Shown: one piece after another, positions 26,953-37,091 of the stretch
How positions within the stretch are numbered: the first letter of the stretch is position 1
Layout of the letters: each line of letters opens with the position of its first letter
Assembly (NCBI GenBank): GCA_024398105.1
Contig: JAKSJP010000008.1
Span: 1 to 64,000 of the forward strand
DNA: 64,000 bases
From: Bacteroidales bacterium
Lineage (GTDB): Bacteria; Bacteroidota; Bacteroidia; Bacteroidales; UBA932
Direction: 5' to 3'
Position numbers and translations under genes: made by a program
Notes under the pieces: model-generated
What the model saw: only the letters and a program-made list of their open reading frames with translations
What the model was told of the DNA's origin: nothing
Databases searched by the model: none

Positions 26953-27010
26953 GATTTGAACAATGATAATTTAAAGAGCCTTTCTCAGTCAAACTGAAAA
27001 AGGCTTTTTT
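26911..27010 (+). promoter_or_regulatory. transcription attenuator of the ilv-leu operon
   Basis: Three exclusive hairpins can be drawn. Protector 1:2 is GTCCTTACC (26911-26919) with GGT (26925-26927) and AAGGAC (26930-26935). Antiterminator 2:3 is GACTGGGAAAG (26933-26943) with CTTTCTCAGTC (26980-26990), 11 pairs with one G-U. Terminator 3:4 is AGCCTTTCTCAGT (26977-26989) with ACTGAAAAAGGCT (26993-27005), one mismatch, then TTTTT to 27010. A ribosome stalled in codons 4-13 masks segment 1 and frees 2 to pair with 3, giving read-through; one reaching the stop covers 2 and lets 3:4 terminate. ilvD starts 20 nt after the T-run. Confidence 0.82.
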
Positions 27011-27029
27011 AATTCTTACAGAAGACAAT

Positions 27030-28871
27030 ATGGAAATGAAACATCAGTTGCGCAGCGCAGCTACCACCGAGGGCAGAAGAATGGCAGGAGCCAGGGCTCT
27101 CTGGGTTGCGACCGGAATGAAGAAGGAACAGATGGGCAAGCCTATCATCGCAGTGGTGAACTCCTTCACCCAGTTCGTACCGGGCCACACCCACCTCCAC
27201 GAGATCGGCCAGATCGTAAAGGCTGAGATCGAGAAGCTCGGCTGCTACGCTGCAGAGTTCAACACTATCGCAGTCGACGACGGCATCGCAATGGGCCACG
27301 ACGGAATGCTCTATTCCCTCCCTTCACGCGACATCATCGCAGACAGCGTGGAATACATGGTCAACGCGCACAAGGCCGACGCAATGGTATGCATCAGCAA
27401 CTGTGACAAGGTCACCCCTGGAATGCTCCTCGCAGCGATGAGACTCAACATCCCTGCAGTATTCGTGTCAGGCGGCCCTATGGAGGCAGGCAAGGTGAAC
27501 GGCGAGAACGCCGACCTCATCACTGCCATGATCAAGGGTGGTGACAACACCGTCAGCGACGAGGAACTCGACGTAGTTGAGCGTACAGCCTGCCCAGGCT
27601 GCGGAGCATGCTCAGGAATGTTCACCGCAAACTCGATGAACTCGCTCACCGAGGCCATCGGTCTTTCACTTCCGGGCAACGGATCCATCCTCGCCACACA
27701 CGTGAACCGTATCCAGCTCTTCAAGGATGCAGCAAAGCTCATCGTGAAGAACGCCTACGCATACTATCAGGACGGCGACGAGAGCGTACTCCCTAAGAGC
27801 ATCGCCACACGTCAGGCCTTCCTCAACGCCATGACCCTCGACATCGCGATGGGTGCGTCGACAAACACCGTCCTCCACCTTCTCGCAGTCGCAAACGAGG
27901 CAGGCGTGGACTTCAAGATGACCGACATCGACCAGCTCAGCCGCAAGGTTCCGTTCATCTGCAAGCTTTCCCCTAACTGGCAGAAATACAGCATCCAGGA
28001 GGAGAACCGTGCCGGCGGTATACTCGGTATCATGGGAGAACTCGCGAAGGGAGACCTCCTCGACCTCAGCTGCAAGAGAGTCAACGGTGCCACCCTCGGA
28101 GAGGACATCGTGAAGTACAGCATCACAGGCGAGCAGATCGACCCTGAGGCCGACCGTATCTACCGCAGCGCACCTGCAGGTAAGTTCAGCATCAGGATGG
28201 GCAGCCAGGACGCTCGTTGGGAGACCCTCGACACAGACCGTGAGAACGGATGTATCCGCGACCTCGAGCACGCATATACAAAGGACGGCGGAATGGCAGT
28301 CCTCTTCGGCAACATCGCACAGGACGGCTGCGTAGTCAAGACCGCAGGCGTCGCACAGGAGCTCTGGCACTTCGAAGGACCTGCAGTGGTATTCGACAGC
28401 CAGGAGGCAGCCTGCGACGGCATCCTCGGAGGAAAGGTAAAGAAGGGCGACTGCGTCGTCATCACATACGAAGGACCTAAGGGCGGACCTGGAATGCAGG
28501 AGATGCTCTACCCTACCTCATACATCAAGTCAATGCACATGGGCAAGGAATGTGCGCTCATCACCGACGGTCGCTTCAGCGGCGGTACCTCAGGTCTGAG
28601 CATCGGCCACATCTCCCCTGAGGCGGCAGCCGGCGGAAACATCGGTCTCGTAAGGGACGGAGACATCATCGTCATCGACATCCCTTCAAGAAGCATCGAC
28701 GTCAAGGTATCTGACGAGGAGCTCCAGGCAAGACGCGACGAGGAACTCGCAAGAGGAAAGAAGGCCTTCACACCTCCTATCAGGAACAGAGTCGTATCCA
28801 AGAGCCTCAAGGCATACGCGGCCATGGTAAGCTCTGCTGACAAGGGTGCGGTCAGAATCATCGAAGACTAG
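27030..28871 (+). CDS. ilvD: dihydroxy-acid dehydratase
   Basis: The 613-aa Fe-S enzyme removes water from dihydroxy-isovalerate and dihydroxy-methylvalerate, the third common step to Val and Ile. Cluster ligands lie in [12 protein letters not shown] near residue 125 and [17 protein letters not shown] near 190-206; [14 protein letters not shown] near 512 is the C-terminal signature. It is the first structural gene after the attenuator. Length matches the long IlvD type. Confidence 0.96.
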   Translation: MEMKHQLRSAATTEGRRMAGARALWVATGMKKEQMGKPIIAVVNSFTQFVPGHTHLHEIGQIVKAEIEKLGCYAAEFNTIAVDDGIAMGHDGMLYSLPSRDIIADSVEYMVNAHKADAMVCISNCDKVTPGMLLAAMRLNIPAVFVSGGPMEAGKVNGENADLITAMIKGGDNTVSDEELDVVERTACPGCGACSGMFTANSMNSLTEAIGLSLPGNGSILATHVNRIQLFKDAAKLIVKNAYAYYQDGDESVLPKSIATRQAFLNAMTLDIAMGASTNTVLHLLAVANEAGVDFKMTDIDQLSRKVPFICKLSPNWQKYSIQEENRAGGILGIMGELAKGDLLDLSCKRVNGATLGEDIVKYSITGEQIDPEADRIYRSAPAGKFSIRMGSQDARWETLDTDRENGCIRDLEHAYTKDGGMAVLFGNIAQDGCVVKTAGVAQELWHFEGPAVVFDSQEAACDGILGGKVKKGDCVVITYEGPKGGPGMQEMLYPTSYIKSMHMGKECALITDGRFSGGTSGLSIGHISPEAAAGGNIGLVRDGDIIVIDIPSRSIDVKVSDEELQARRDEELARGKKAFTPPIRNRVVSKSLKAYAAMVSSADKGAVRIIED

Positions 28872-28898
28872 CACCACACCAACAGAACACAAGTATTT

Positions 28899-30620
28899 AT
28901 GGAAAATAAGATAATGTCTGGAGCGGACATTCTGCTCCAATCCCTCATCGACCAGGGAATAGATACCATCTTCGGTTACCCTGGCGGATCAATCATGCCG
29001 GTCTACGACAGGCTCTATGACTATGGAGACCGTCTCAGGCACATTCTCGTGAGACATGAGCAGGGTGCCATCCACGCAGCTCAGGGCTATGCCAGGGCAA
29101 AGCACTTCCCTGGTGCCGTGATCGTAACTTCAGGCCCAGGTGCGACAAATGTCATCACCGGCATCGCAGACGCGATGATCGATTCGACACCGCTTGTAGT
29201 CATCACAGGACAGGTAGGCGCCAACCTCCTTGGAACAGACGCGTTCCAGGAGACTGACGTGATCGGCCTCACCGGCCCTATCACAAAATGGAACTATCAG
29301 ATACGCAGGCCGGAAGATGTAGCATGGGCCGTTGCAAGGGCATTCTACATCGCAAAGAGCGGCCGTCCGGGCCCTGTCGTCCTTGACTTCGCCAAGAACG
29401 CACAGACAGGCATGGCTGAATATAAGAAAGAGCAGTGCAGCTTCATCAGAAGCTACGATCCGTATCCGGAGGTGAAGCTCGCTGACATCGCCAAGGCAGC
29501 GGACATGATCAACGCATCGAAGAGGCCTCTCATCGTATATGGCCAGGGCATCATCCTGGGCAATGCGGAGAAAGAACTTCTTTCCGTCATCGAGAAGGCA
29601 GACATCCCTGCAGGATCCACACTCCTCGGACTCAGCGGCATTCCTTCCGACTGCCCTAACTATCTAGGAATGGTGGGAATGCACGGAAACATCGCACCTA
29701 ACGTGATGACCCAGAAATGCGACCTGCTCATTGCAGTCGGAATGAGATTTGACGACCGTGTCACAGGTAAGACAGACGAATATGCAAAGCAGGCGAAGAT
29801 CATACACATCGACATCGACGCAGCAGAGATCAACAAGAACGTCAAGGTCGACCTCGGAATCATAGGCGATGCCAAGACCGTCCTTCCACGCATAGAGGCT
29901 CTTCTCGAGAAGAAGGACCACAGCGAGTGGAAGAAAGTCGCAGCCAAGTGCCGCGAGATCGAGGAAGAAAAGGTCATTGGTCCTGAATGCCGTCCTGGCA
30001 AGGGTTACATCAACATGGGTGAGGTCGTAGAGACCGTGGCAGAAGTCACCAAAGACTCAGCCATCATCATCACCGACGTCGGTGAGAACCAGATGATCGG
30101 CGCAAGATACTCACGCTACAACCAGACACGAAGCATGATCACTTCCGGTGGTCTCGGCACCATGGGATTCGGCCTTCCTGCAGCGATCGGCGCAAAGATC
30201 GGTGCACCGGAGAGACCAGTCTGCCTCTTCGTCGGAGACGGTGGCCTCCAGATGACGATCCAGGAGCTCGGCACCATCATGCAGGAGCATACAGGTGTGA
30301 AGATCGTACTTCTCAACAACAACTGGCTCGGTAACGTACGTCTCTGGCAGGAGCTCTTCTTCAACGAAAGATATTCTTTCACAAGGATGCTCAATCCTGA
30401 ATACAAGCTCATCGCCGACGCCTACGGAATCAGCTACAAGGTAGTGAACAGGAGAGAAGACCTCAGAGCTGCAGTCGAAGAGATGTTCGCTGACGACAAG
30501 CCATACCTCCTCAACGTGGAGGTGGAGGAGAAGGGAATGGTATTCCCTATGGTACCTCCGGGAAAGAGCGTGAGCGAAATCATGTTGAACAAGAAAGATT
30601 GGCTTGAATATGGCGAATAA
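28899..30620 (+). CDS. ilvB: acetolactate synthase large subunit
   Basis: The 573-aa thiamine-diphosphate enzyme condenses pyruvate with pyruvate or 2-oxobutyrate. The N-terminal FGYPGGSIMPVYD and catalytic Glu in RHEQGAIHAAQGYARA near residues 52-67 are present. The ThDP/Mg motif is GDGGLQMTIQELGT near 447 through NNNWLG. It begins 27 nt after ilvD and overlaps ilvN by 11 nt. Confidence 0.96.
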   Translation: MENKIMSGADILLQSLIDQGIDTIFGYPGGSIMPVYDRLYDYGDRLRHILVRHEQGAIHAAQGYARAKHFPGAVIVTSGPGATNVITGIADAMIDSTPLVVITGQVGANLLGTDAFQETDVIGLTGPITKWNYQIRRPEDVAWAVARAFYIAKSGRPGPVVLDFAKNAQTGMAEYKKEQCSFIRSYDPYPEVKLADIAKAADMINASKRPLIVYGQGIILGNAEKELLSVIEKADIPAGSTLLGLSGIPSDCPNYLGMVGMHGNIAPNVMTQKCDLLIAVGMRFDDRVTGKTDEYAKQAKIIHIDIDAAEINKNVKVDLGIIGDAKTVLPRIEALLEKKDHSEWKKVAAKCREIEEEKVIGPECRPGKGYINMGEVVETVAEVTKDSAIIITDVGENQMIGARYSRYNQTRSMITSGGLGTMGFGLPAAIGAKIGAPERPVCLFVGDGGLQMTIQELGTIMQEHTGVKIVLLNNNWLGNVRLWQELFFNERYSFTRMLNPEYKLIADAYGISYKVVNRREDLRAAVEEMFADDKPYLLNVEVEEKGMVFPMVPPGKSVSEIMLNKKDWLEYGE

Positions 30621-30924
30621 TTTATACGAAATAACCGTTTACTCGGAAAACCAGGTCGGTTTGCTCAGCTTCATTGCAAACACTTTCACAAGAAGAAGCA
30701 TCAACATCGAATCACTCAGGGTATTCCCTTCGGAGATTCCAGGAGTGCACAAGTTCACCATCAAGAGCCGTACGACTGAAGAGCAGATCCTCCAGGTCGT
30801 AAAGCAGATTGAAAAGAAGGTCGACGTACACAAGGCTTTCTACTACGTCGATGATGAAAGGCATGTCCGTGAGATCGAAGCCGTACAGGCTCTCATCGAC
30901 AGCAGAATGGAAGAAAACAGATAA
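30610..30924 (+). CDS. ilvN: acetolactate synthase small (regulatory) subunit
   Basis: The 104-aa protein is an ACT-domain subunit that stabilises IlvB and mediates valine feedback. ENQVGLLSFIANTFTRRSINIESL is split as ENQVGLLSFIANTFTRR near 13-29 and SINIESL after it, the usual ACT ligand region. It lacks the C-terminal domain of longer IlvH-type subunits. ATG at 30610 is used; an upstream TTG at 30604 is also in frame. It overlaps ilvB. Confidence 0.92.
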   Translation: MANNLYEITVYSENQVGLLSFIANTFTRRSINIESLRVFPSEIPGVHKFTIKSRTTEEQILQVVKQIEKKVDVHKAFYYVDDERHVREIEAVQALIDSRMEENR

Positions 30925-30930
30925 AAGTTA

Positions 30931-30971
30931 AAAATATAAAAAAGTAAACAAAAAATATAAAAAAGTAAACA
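30931..30971 (+). repeat. tandem duplicate of a 20-nt A-rich element before ilvC
   Basis: AAAATATAAAAAAGTAAACA occurs at 30931-30950 and again at 30952-30971 without change. The second copy ends 3 nt before the ilvC ATG at 30975. A-rich stretches just upstream of starts favour translation in Bacteroidetes, so the duplicate may raise ilvC output; this is inference. Confidence 0.8.
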
Positions 30972-30974
30972 ATT

Positions 30975-32024
30975 ATGGCAGTTTTGAACTTTGGCGGTGT
31001 CAACGAGACAGTCGTTACCCGCGACGAATTTACACTCGATCACGCAAGAGAGGTACTTAAGGACGAGAAGATCGCAGTCATCGGCTACGGTGTACAGGGT
31101 CCTGGTCAGGCTTGCAACCTCCGCGACAACGGTTTCAACGTAATCGTAGGTCAGCGTCAGGGAAAGACTTTCGAGAAGGCAATCGCTGACGGTTGGGTTC
31201 CAGGTGAGACACTCTTCTCAATCGAGGAGGCTGCAGAGCAGGCTTCAATCATCATGTGCCTCCTTTCTGACGCAGCTGTAATGTCAGTATGGCCGACACT
31301 CAAGCAGTACCTCACCCCAGGTAAGGCTCTCTACTTCTCACACGGTTTCGCTATCACATGGAACGACCGTACAGGCGTTGTCCCTGGATCAGACTATGAT
31401 GTGATCATGGTTGCTCCTAAGGGCTCAGGTACCTCACTCCGTACCATGTTCCTCGAGGGCCGTGGCCTCAACTCTTCATACGCTGTATATCAGGACGCTA
31501 CAGGCCGTGCAATGGAGCGCACACTCGCACTCGGTATCGGTATCGGTTCAGGTTACATGTTCGAGACTACATTCCAGCGTGAGGCTACTTCAGACCTTAC
31601 AGGTGAGCGTGGCTCACTCATGGGCGCTATCCAGGGTCTCCTCCTCGCACAGTACGAGGTTCTCCGTGAGAACGGTCACTCACCAAGTGAGGCATTCAAC
31701 GAGACAGTCGAGGAGCTTACCCAGTCACTCATGCCTCTCTTCGCTCAGAAGGGTATGGACTGGATGTACGCAAACTGCTCTACAACAGCACAGCGCGGTG
31801 CTCTTGACTGGATGGGTCCATTCCACGACGCTTGCAAGCCAGTTGTCGAGAAGCTCTACGCTTCTGTAAAGTGCGGTAACGAGGCTCAGATCTCTATCGA
31901 CGCAAACTCAAAGCCAGACTACCGTGTAGGTCTCGAGGCTGAGCTCAAGGCTCTCCGTGAGAGCGAGATGTGGCAGACCGCTGTCACAGTACGTTCACTC
32001 CGTCCTGAGAACGACAACAAGTAA
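30975..32024 (+). CDS. ilvC: ketol-acid reductoisomerase
   Basis: The 349-aa NADPH enzyme isomerises and reduces acetolactate and acetohydroxybutyrate. The Rossmann motif GYGVQGPGQACNLRDNG lies at about 38-54, APKGSG-like VAPKGSGTSLR near 142, and DLTGERGSLMGAIQG near 211 carries acidic metal ligands, with CSTTAQRGALDW near 270. Its codon choice (GGT, GCT, TCA) differs from the CTC/GAG/TCG-rich neighbours, as in the SusC/D genes, which suggests very high expression rather than transfer. Confidence 0.95.
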   Translation: MAVLNFGGVNETVVTRDEFTLDHAREVLKDEKIAVIGYGVQGPGQACNLRDNGFNVIVGQRQGKTFEKAIADGWVPGETLFSIEEAAEQASIIMCLLSDAAVMSVWPTLKQYLTPGKALYFSHGFAITWNDRTGVVPGSDYDVIMVAPKGSGTSLRTMFLEGRGLNSSYAVYQDATGRAMERTLALGIGIGSGYMFETTFQREATSDLTGERGSLMGAIQGLLLAQYEVLRENGHSPSEAFNETVEELTQSLMPLFAQKGMDWMYANCSTTAQRGALDWMGPFHDACKPVVEKLYASVKCGNEAQISIDANSKPDYRVGLEAELKALRESEMWQTAVTVRSLRPENDNK

Positions 32025-32045
32025 TAATAGAGAAACCATCCTTTA

Positions 32046-33545
32046 ATGGACAAGAACAAGGTTTACATATTCGACACCACGCTCCGCGACGGCGAGCAGG
32101 TTCCTGGATGTCAGCTCAATACCATTGAGAAGATCCAGGTAGCCAAGGCCCTCGAGGAGCTGGGCGTCGATGTGATCGAGGCAGGATTCCCTATCTCAAG
32201 CCCTGGCGACTTCAATTCAGTCGTCGAGATCTCCAAGGCAGTCACATGGCCTACCATCTGTGCTCTCACAAGAGCCGTTGAGAAGGACATCGACGTCGCT
32301 GCAGAGGCACTCCAGTACGCTAAGCACAAGAGAATCCATACCGGTATCGGTACATCTGACTCACACATCAGATACAAGTTCAACTCAACACGCGAGGAGA
32401 TCATCGAGCGTGCCGTCAAGGCTGTCAAGTACGCCAAGAAGTACGTCGAGGATGTCGAGTTCTACGCAGAGGATGCGGGAAGGACCGACAACGAGTATCT
32501 TGCAAGGGTCGTAGAGGCTGTCATCAAGGCCGGCGCCACAGTGGTCAACATCCCTGACACGACCGGTTACTGCCTCCCTGCCGAGTACGGCGAGAAGATC
32601 AAGTACCTCATGGAGCATGTCGACGGCATCGACAACGCGATCCTTTCCACACATTGCCACAACGACCTCGGAATGGCTACGGCCAACACCATGGCAGGTC
32701 TCCTCAACGGAGCCCGTCAGTGCGAGGTGACCATCAACGGTATCGGTGAGAGAGCCGGCAACACATCCCTCGAGGAAGTTGCCATGATCATGAAGTGCCA
32801 TAACGACATCAACCTCCACACAGACATCAACACGAGGAAGATCTACCCGCTCAGCCGTACCGTATCGAGCCTCATGAACATGCCGGTCCAGGCAAACAAG
32901 GCGATCGTCGGAAGAAATGCATTCGCACACTCTTCAGGCATCCACCAGGACGGCGTGCTCAAGAATGTCACGACTTACGAGATCATCGATCCTAAGGACA
33001 TCGGTCTCGACGACAACAACATCGCTCTTACAGCAAGAAGCGGACATGCCGCCCTCAAGTTCCGTCTCGAGGTGCTCGGCATCAAGCCTTCGAAGGAGAA
33101 GCTCGACATCCTCTATCAGGAGTTCCTGAAGCTTGCGGACAAGAAGAAGGAAGTCAACGACGACGACCTTCTCGTACTCGCAGGTGTGGAGAGGTCCGAG
33201 AACCAGCACATCAAGCTTGACTATCTCCAGGTGACCAGCGGTATGGGCGTACGTCCTGTAGCAAGCATCGGCCTTGACATCGCAGGTGAGAAGTTCGAGG
33301 CGGCTGCAAGCGGAAACGGTCCTGTGGACGCCGCGATCAAGGCTCTCAAGAACATCATCAAGCGTAACATGACCATCAAGGAGTTCACGATCCAGAATAT
33401 CACCAAGGGTTCCGACGACGTCGGCAAGGTGCATATGCAGGTCGAGAGCGACGGCCGTGTCTACTACGGTTTCGGTGTGAACACCGACATCATCACAGCT
33501 GCAGTCGAGGCTTACATCGACTGTATTAACAAGTTCAGCAAATAA
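32046..33545 (+). CDS. leuA: 2-isopropylmalate synthase
   Basis: The 499-aa enzyme condenses acetyl-CoA with 2-oxoisovalerate, the first leucine-specific step. Landmarks are [10 protein letters not shown] near residue 12, [11 protein letters not shown] near 46, [14 protein letters not shown] near 201 and [14 protein letters not shown] near 234. A LeuA regulatory domain for leucine feedback fills about 380-499. A second homologue lies three genes downstream; the [11 protein letters not shown] motif marks this one as the true LeuA. Confidence 0.92.
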   Translation: MDKNKVYIFDTTLRDGEQVPGCQLNTIEKIQVAKALEELGVDVIEAGFPISSPGDFNSVVEISKAVTWPTICALTRAVEKDIDVAAEALQYAKHKRIHTGIGTSDSHIRYKFNSTREEIIERAVKAVKYAKKYVEDVEFYAEDAGRTDNEYLARVVEAVIKAGATVVNIPDTTGYCLPAEYGEKIKYLMEHVDGIDNAILSTHCHNDLGMATANTMAGLLNGARQCEVTINGIGERAGNTSLEEVAMIMKCHNDINLHTDINTRKIYPLSRTVSSLMNMPVQANKAIVGRNAFAHSSGIHQDGVLKNVTTYEIIDPKDIGLDDNNIALTARSGHAALKFRLEVLGIKPSKEKLDILYQEFLKLADKKKEVNDDDLLVLAGVERSENQHIKLDYLQVTSGMGVRPVASIGLDIAGEKFEAAASGNGPVDAAIKALKNIIKRNMTIKEFTIQNITKGSDDVGKVHMQVESDGRVYYGFGVNTDIITAAVEAYIDCINKFSK

Positions 33546-33547
33546 CA

Positions 33548-34936
33548 ATGAATACTCTTTTTGACAAGATCTGGGATGCTCACGTAGTCAATATGATCGA
33601 AGACGGTCCTACCCAGCTCTATATCGACAGGCTCTACTGTCATGAGGTGACAAGCCCTCAGGCATTCGACACTCTCCGCGACAAGGGCATCAAGCCTTTC
33701 CGCGCAGACCATATCATCGCCATGCCTGACCACAACACACCTTCAGACCAGCAGGAGGAAATCACCGACCCTATCGGCCGCAAGCAGGTCGAGACACTCG
33801 CAGCTAACTGCGAGCAGTTCGGCATCAAGCATTTTGCCATGGGCACAAAGGACAATGGCATCATCCATGTCGTAGGTCCAGAGAAGGCTCTTTCACTCCC
33901 TGGCATGACAATCGTCTGCGGTGACTCGCACACATCTACCCACGGTGCAGTAGGTGCGATCGCAATGGGTATCGGCACATCGGAGGTAGCACAGGTGCTC
34001 GCATCGCAGTGCATCCTCCAGTCAAAGCCTAAGACTATGCGCATCAACATCGAGGGTGAGCTTCAGAACGGCGTGACCGCAAAGGACGTAGCTCTCTACA
34101 TCATGTCAAAGATGACTACCGCAGGAGCCACAGGCTTCGCAGTGGAGTACGCCGGTTCGACCATACGCAACATGTCCATGGAAGGCCGCCTCACCCTTTC
34201 CAACCTCTCGATCGAGATGGGTAGCCGCGCAGGCCTCATCGCTCCTGACGAGATCACCTTCGAGTATCTCAAGGGCCGCGAGTACGCTCCTAAGGGAGAG
34301 GCTTGGGACAAGGCTGTGGAAGAGTGGAAGAAGCTCCGCAGCGACGACGACGCAGTCTTCGACAAGGAAGTGACATACCAGGCAGAGGACATCAAGCCTC
34401 GCATCACATACGGCACCAACCCAGGCGCAGGTATCGCCATCGACGAGTGCATCCCTACGCTTGAGAGCATTCCTGAGGCAGAGCAGGGCCAGTTCCTCTC
34501 ACAGCTTCAGTACATGCAGTTCGAGCCGGGCGAGAAGCTCGAGGGCCATCCGGTCGACTACTGCTTCCTCGGAGCATGTACCAACGGCCGTATCGAGGAC
34601 TTCCGTGCGTTCGCAAGCGTAGTCAAGGGTAAGAAGAAGGCTGAGAACGTTGTCGCATGGCTCGTTCCGGGCTCATGGCTAGTGCGCAAGCAGATCATCG
34701 AGGAAGGCATCGACAAGATACTGGAGGAAGCCGGTTTCGAGCTCCGCCTCCCATCTTGCTCCGCATGTCTCGCGATGAATCCTGACAAGGTGCCTGCAGG
34801 CAAGCTCGCCATCTCTACAAGCAACAGAAATTTCGTAGGCCGTCAGGGCCCAGGCGCACGTACAGTCCTTGCTTCTCCGCTCGTGGTAGCGGCAAGTGCA
34901 GTCACAGGCGTAATTACAGACCCACGTAAAATCTAG
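33548..34936 (+). CDS. leuC: 3-isopropylmalate dehydratase large subunit
   Basis: The 462-aa aconitase-family subunit converts 2- to 3-isopropylmalate together with LeuD. The [4Fe-4S] Cys residues are in [13 protein letters not shown] near 338 and [13 protein letters not shown] near 398. [14 protein letters not shown] near 122 is also conserved. It starts 2 nt after leuA and ends 4 nt before leuD. Confidence 0.96.
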   Translation: MNTLFDKIWDAHVVNMIEDGPTQLYIDRLYCHEVTSPQAFDTLRDKGIKPFRADHIIAMPDHNTPSDQQEEITDPIGRKQVETLAANCEQFGIKHFAMGTKDNGIIHVVGPEKALSLPGMTIVCGDSHTSTHGAVGAIAMGIGTSEVAQVLASQCILQSKPKTMRINIEGELQNGVTAKDVALYIMSKMTTAGATGFAVEYAGSTIRNMSMEGRLTLSNLSIEMGSRAGLIAPDEITFEYLKGREYAPKGEAWDKAVEEWKKLRSDDDAVFDKEVTYQAEDIKPRITYGTNPGAGIAIDECIPTLESIPEAEQGQFLSQLQYMQFEPGEKLEGHPVDYCFLGACTNGRIEDFRAFASVVKGKKKAENVVAWLVPGSWLVRKQIIEEGIDKILEEAGFELRLPSCSACLAMNPDKVPAGKLAISTSNRNFVGRQGPGARTVLASPLVVAASAVTGVITDPRKI

Positions 34937-34940
34937 GACC

Positions 34941-35558
34941 ATGGCTAAGCAGAAATTCAATATCATCAAGTCGACATGCATTCCTATTGCAATCGACAAC
35001 TGCAATACAGACCTCATCATTCCTGCACGATATCTTGCATCGACCACACGTGATCCGAAGTTCTTCGGCGACGCGTTCATGCATGATCTCCGCTATGACG
35101 CACAGGGTGCACCGGTCTCTGACTTCGTGATGAACCTTCCTGAGTACTCAGAGGCTCCTCACGAGGGCGTGCACGAGATTGTCGTAGGCGGTCAGAACTG
35201 GGGCTCAGGATCAAGCCGCGAGCACGCAGCATGGGCTATCTCAGGCTACGGCGTACGCGTAGTGATCTCTTCAAGCTTCGCTGACATCCACCGCAACAAC
35301 CTTCTCAACTGCTTCGTCCTCCCTGTCATCGTAAGCAAGGAGTTCCAGCAGGAACTGTTCGAGTCAATCGCTGCGGATCCTCAGACAGTCGTGACAGTCG
35401 ACGTACCTAACCAGACAGTCACCAACGAGGCGACAGGAAAGAGCGAGTCATTCAGCATCAACGCATACAAGAAGCACTGCCTCATGAATGCGCTCGATGA
35501 CATCGACTACCTCCTCACCCAGAAGGACAAGATCGAAGAATACGAACAGAAAGCATAA
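34941..35558 (+). CDS. leuD: 3-isopropylmalate dehydratase small subunit
   Basis: The 205-aa swivel-domain partner of LeuC. NTDLIIPARYL near 22-32, GQNWGSGSSREHAAWAISGYG near 78-98 in parts, and SSSFADIHRNNLLNC near 106-120 are typical. Its stop overlaps the next start by 1 nt (TAATG). Confidence 0.95.
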   Translation: MAKQKFNIIKSTCIPIAIDNCNTDLIIPARYLASTTRDPKFFGDAFMHDLRYDAQGAPVSDFVMNLPEYSEAPHEGVHEIVVGGQNWGSGSSREHAAWAISGYGVRVVISSSFADIHRNNLLNCFVLPVIVSKEFQQELFESIAADPQTVVTVDVPNQTVTNEATGKSESFSINAYKKHCLMNALDDIDYLLTQKDKIEEYEQKA

Positions 35559-37087
35559 TGATAGAGATTCTTGACACAACCCTCCGTGACGGCGAGCAGA
35601 CAGCCGGCGTCTCGTTCAGTGCGGACGAGAAGCTTGCTATCGCGCGTCTTCTCCTCGACGAGCTGAAAGTCAACAGGATCGAGGTAGGCTCCGCCCGCGT
35701 CTCACGAGGTGAGCAGGAAGCCTTCGCAAAGATCTGCGGTTGGGCGGCCAAGGCCGGCCACATCGGAAAGATCGAGGCCCTCGGCTTCATTGACGGCGGC
35801 ATCTCTGTCGACTGGATCGCCACTGCGGGCGGAAAAGTCATCAACCTCCTCTCCAAGGGCTCGCTCAAGCATGTCACCGGACAGCTCAAGAAGACTCCTC
35901 AGCAGCATCTTGAAGATGTCCTCTCCAACATCGCCCTGGCCCACGCCAAAGGACTAGAGGTCAACCTCTATCTTGAGGACTGGTCCAACGGAATGCTCCA
36001 TTCCAAGGACTATGTCATGTTCATGATGGAGGGCCTCAAGGACGCAGGAATCAAGAGATTCATGCTTCCAGACACCCTTGGAATCCTCGATCCGGACGAG
36101 ACACGCGAGCTGGTGGCAGAGATGGTAAGGACATACCCTGATCTCCATTTCGACTACCATGCCCACAATGACTATGACCTCGCCGCCGGAAACGTCTTCG
36201 CAGCCCTCAAGGCCGGTGCACATGGACTCCATGTCACGGTAAACGGTCTTGGAGAGAGAGCCGGAAACGTTCCTGTCGCCAGCGTAGTCGGAATCCTCAA
36301 CGACCATCTCCACATCGAGAACACTCTCAACGAGGCCAAGCTGACACATGTCTGCAAGGTAGTAGAGTCGATCTCAGGCATACGCATCGCAGGCAACAAG
36401 CCTATCGTCGGCGAACTCGTGTTCACCCAGACCAGCGGCGTCCATGCCGACGGAGACAGGAAGGACGGCCTCTACCAGAACGACCTTCTTCCTGAAAGGT
36501 TCAACCGAGTACGCGAATACGCCCTCGGCAAGACCAGCGGCAAGGCCAACATCGTCAAGAACCTCGAAGCCCTCGGCATCAGCCTTGATCCGGAGCAGAT
36601 GAAGCTCGTGACGAAGAGAGTCGTCGAGCTCGGAGACAAGAAAGAGACCATGACCGCGGAAGACCTGCCGTTCATCATAGCGGATGTCCTCAAAGGCGGG
36701 CACCATGAACTCGAAGAAACCATACAGATCGTCAACTACAGCCTCAACCTTACCAGGAACCTCCGTCCTCTGGCGAACCTCAGGATCAGCATCGACGGTA
36801 CCGAGTACGAGGAAAGCGCTGTCGGCGACGGTCAGTACAATGCCTTCATGAACGCACTCTGGAAGATCTACAGCAAGCTTGGCAAGGACCACCCTATGCT
36901 CGCGGACTACCAGGTCAGCATCCCTCCGGGAGGAAAGACCGACGCGCTCGTGCAGACGACCATCACCTGGAGATGGAACGGCCGCAACTTCAGGACCCGC
37001 GGCATCGATTCCGACCAGACAGAAGCAGCCATCAAGGCTACCTCGAAGATGTTGAACATTATAGAAAACTCAGACATTAAACTTTAA
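35558..37087 (+). CDS. cimA: LeuA/CimA-family acyltransferase, probably citramalate synthase
   Basis: The 509-aa product belongs to the isopropylmalate/homocitrate/citramalate synthase family. [13 protein letters not shown] near residue 7, [14 protein letters not shown] near 199 and [13 protein letters not shown] near 229 form the active-site barrel, and a C-terminal regulatory domain covers about 370-509. It differs from leuA at the substrate loop ([15 protein letters not shown]). Citramalate from pyruvate and acetyl-CoA would feed LeuCDB to 2-oxobutyrate and so to isoleucine; no ilvA is in the operon. A second isopropylmalate synthase is the alternative. Related genomes carry a homologue at this place. 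Confidence 0.65.
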   Translation: MIEILDTTLRDGEQTAGVSFSADEKLAIARLLLDELKVNRIEVGSARVSRGEQEAFAKICGWAAKAGHIGKIEALGFIDGGISVDWIATAGGKVINLLSKGSLKHVTGQLKKTPQQHLEDVLSNIALAHAKGLEVNLYLEDWSNGMLHSKDYVMFMMEGLKDAGIKRFMLPDTLGILDPDETRELVAEMVRTYPDLHFDYHAHNDYDLAAGNVFAALKAGAHGLHVTVNGLGERAGNVPVASVVGILNDHLHIENTLNEAKLTHVCKVVESISGIRIAGNKPIVGELVFTQTSGVHADGDRKDGLYQNDLLPERFNRVREYALGKTSGKANIVKNLEALGISLDPEQMKLVTKRVVELGDKKETMTAEDLPFIIADVLKGGHHELEETIQIVNYSLNLTRNLRPLANLRISIDGTEYEESAVGDGQYNAFMNALWKIYSKLGKDHPMLADYQVSIPPGGKTDALVQTTITWRWNGRNFRTRGIDSDQTEAAIKATSKMLNIIENSDIKL

Positions 37088-37091
37088 TAAG

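Noticed and set aside
36374-36892. 172-codon minus-strand ORF within cimA
   Set aside because: Antisense to a conserved enzyme gene in the middle of an operon; no promoter or domain.
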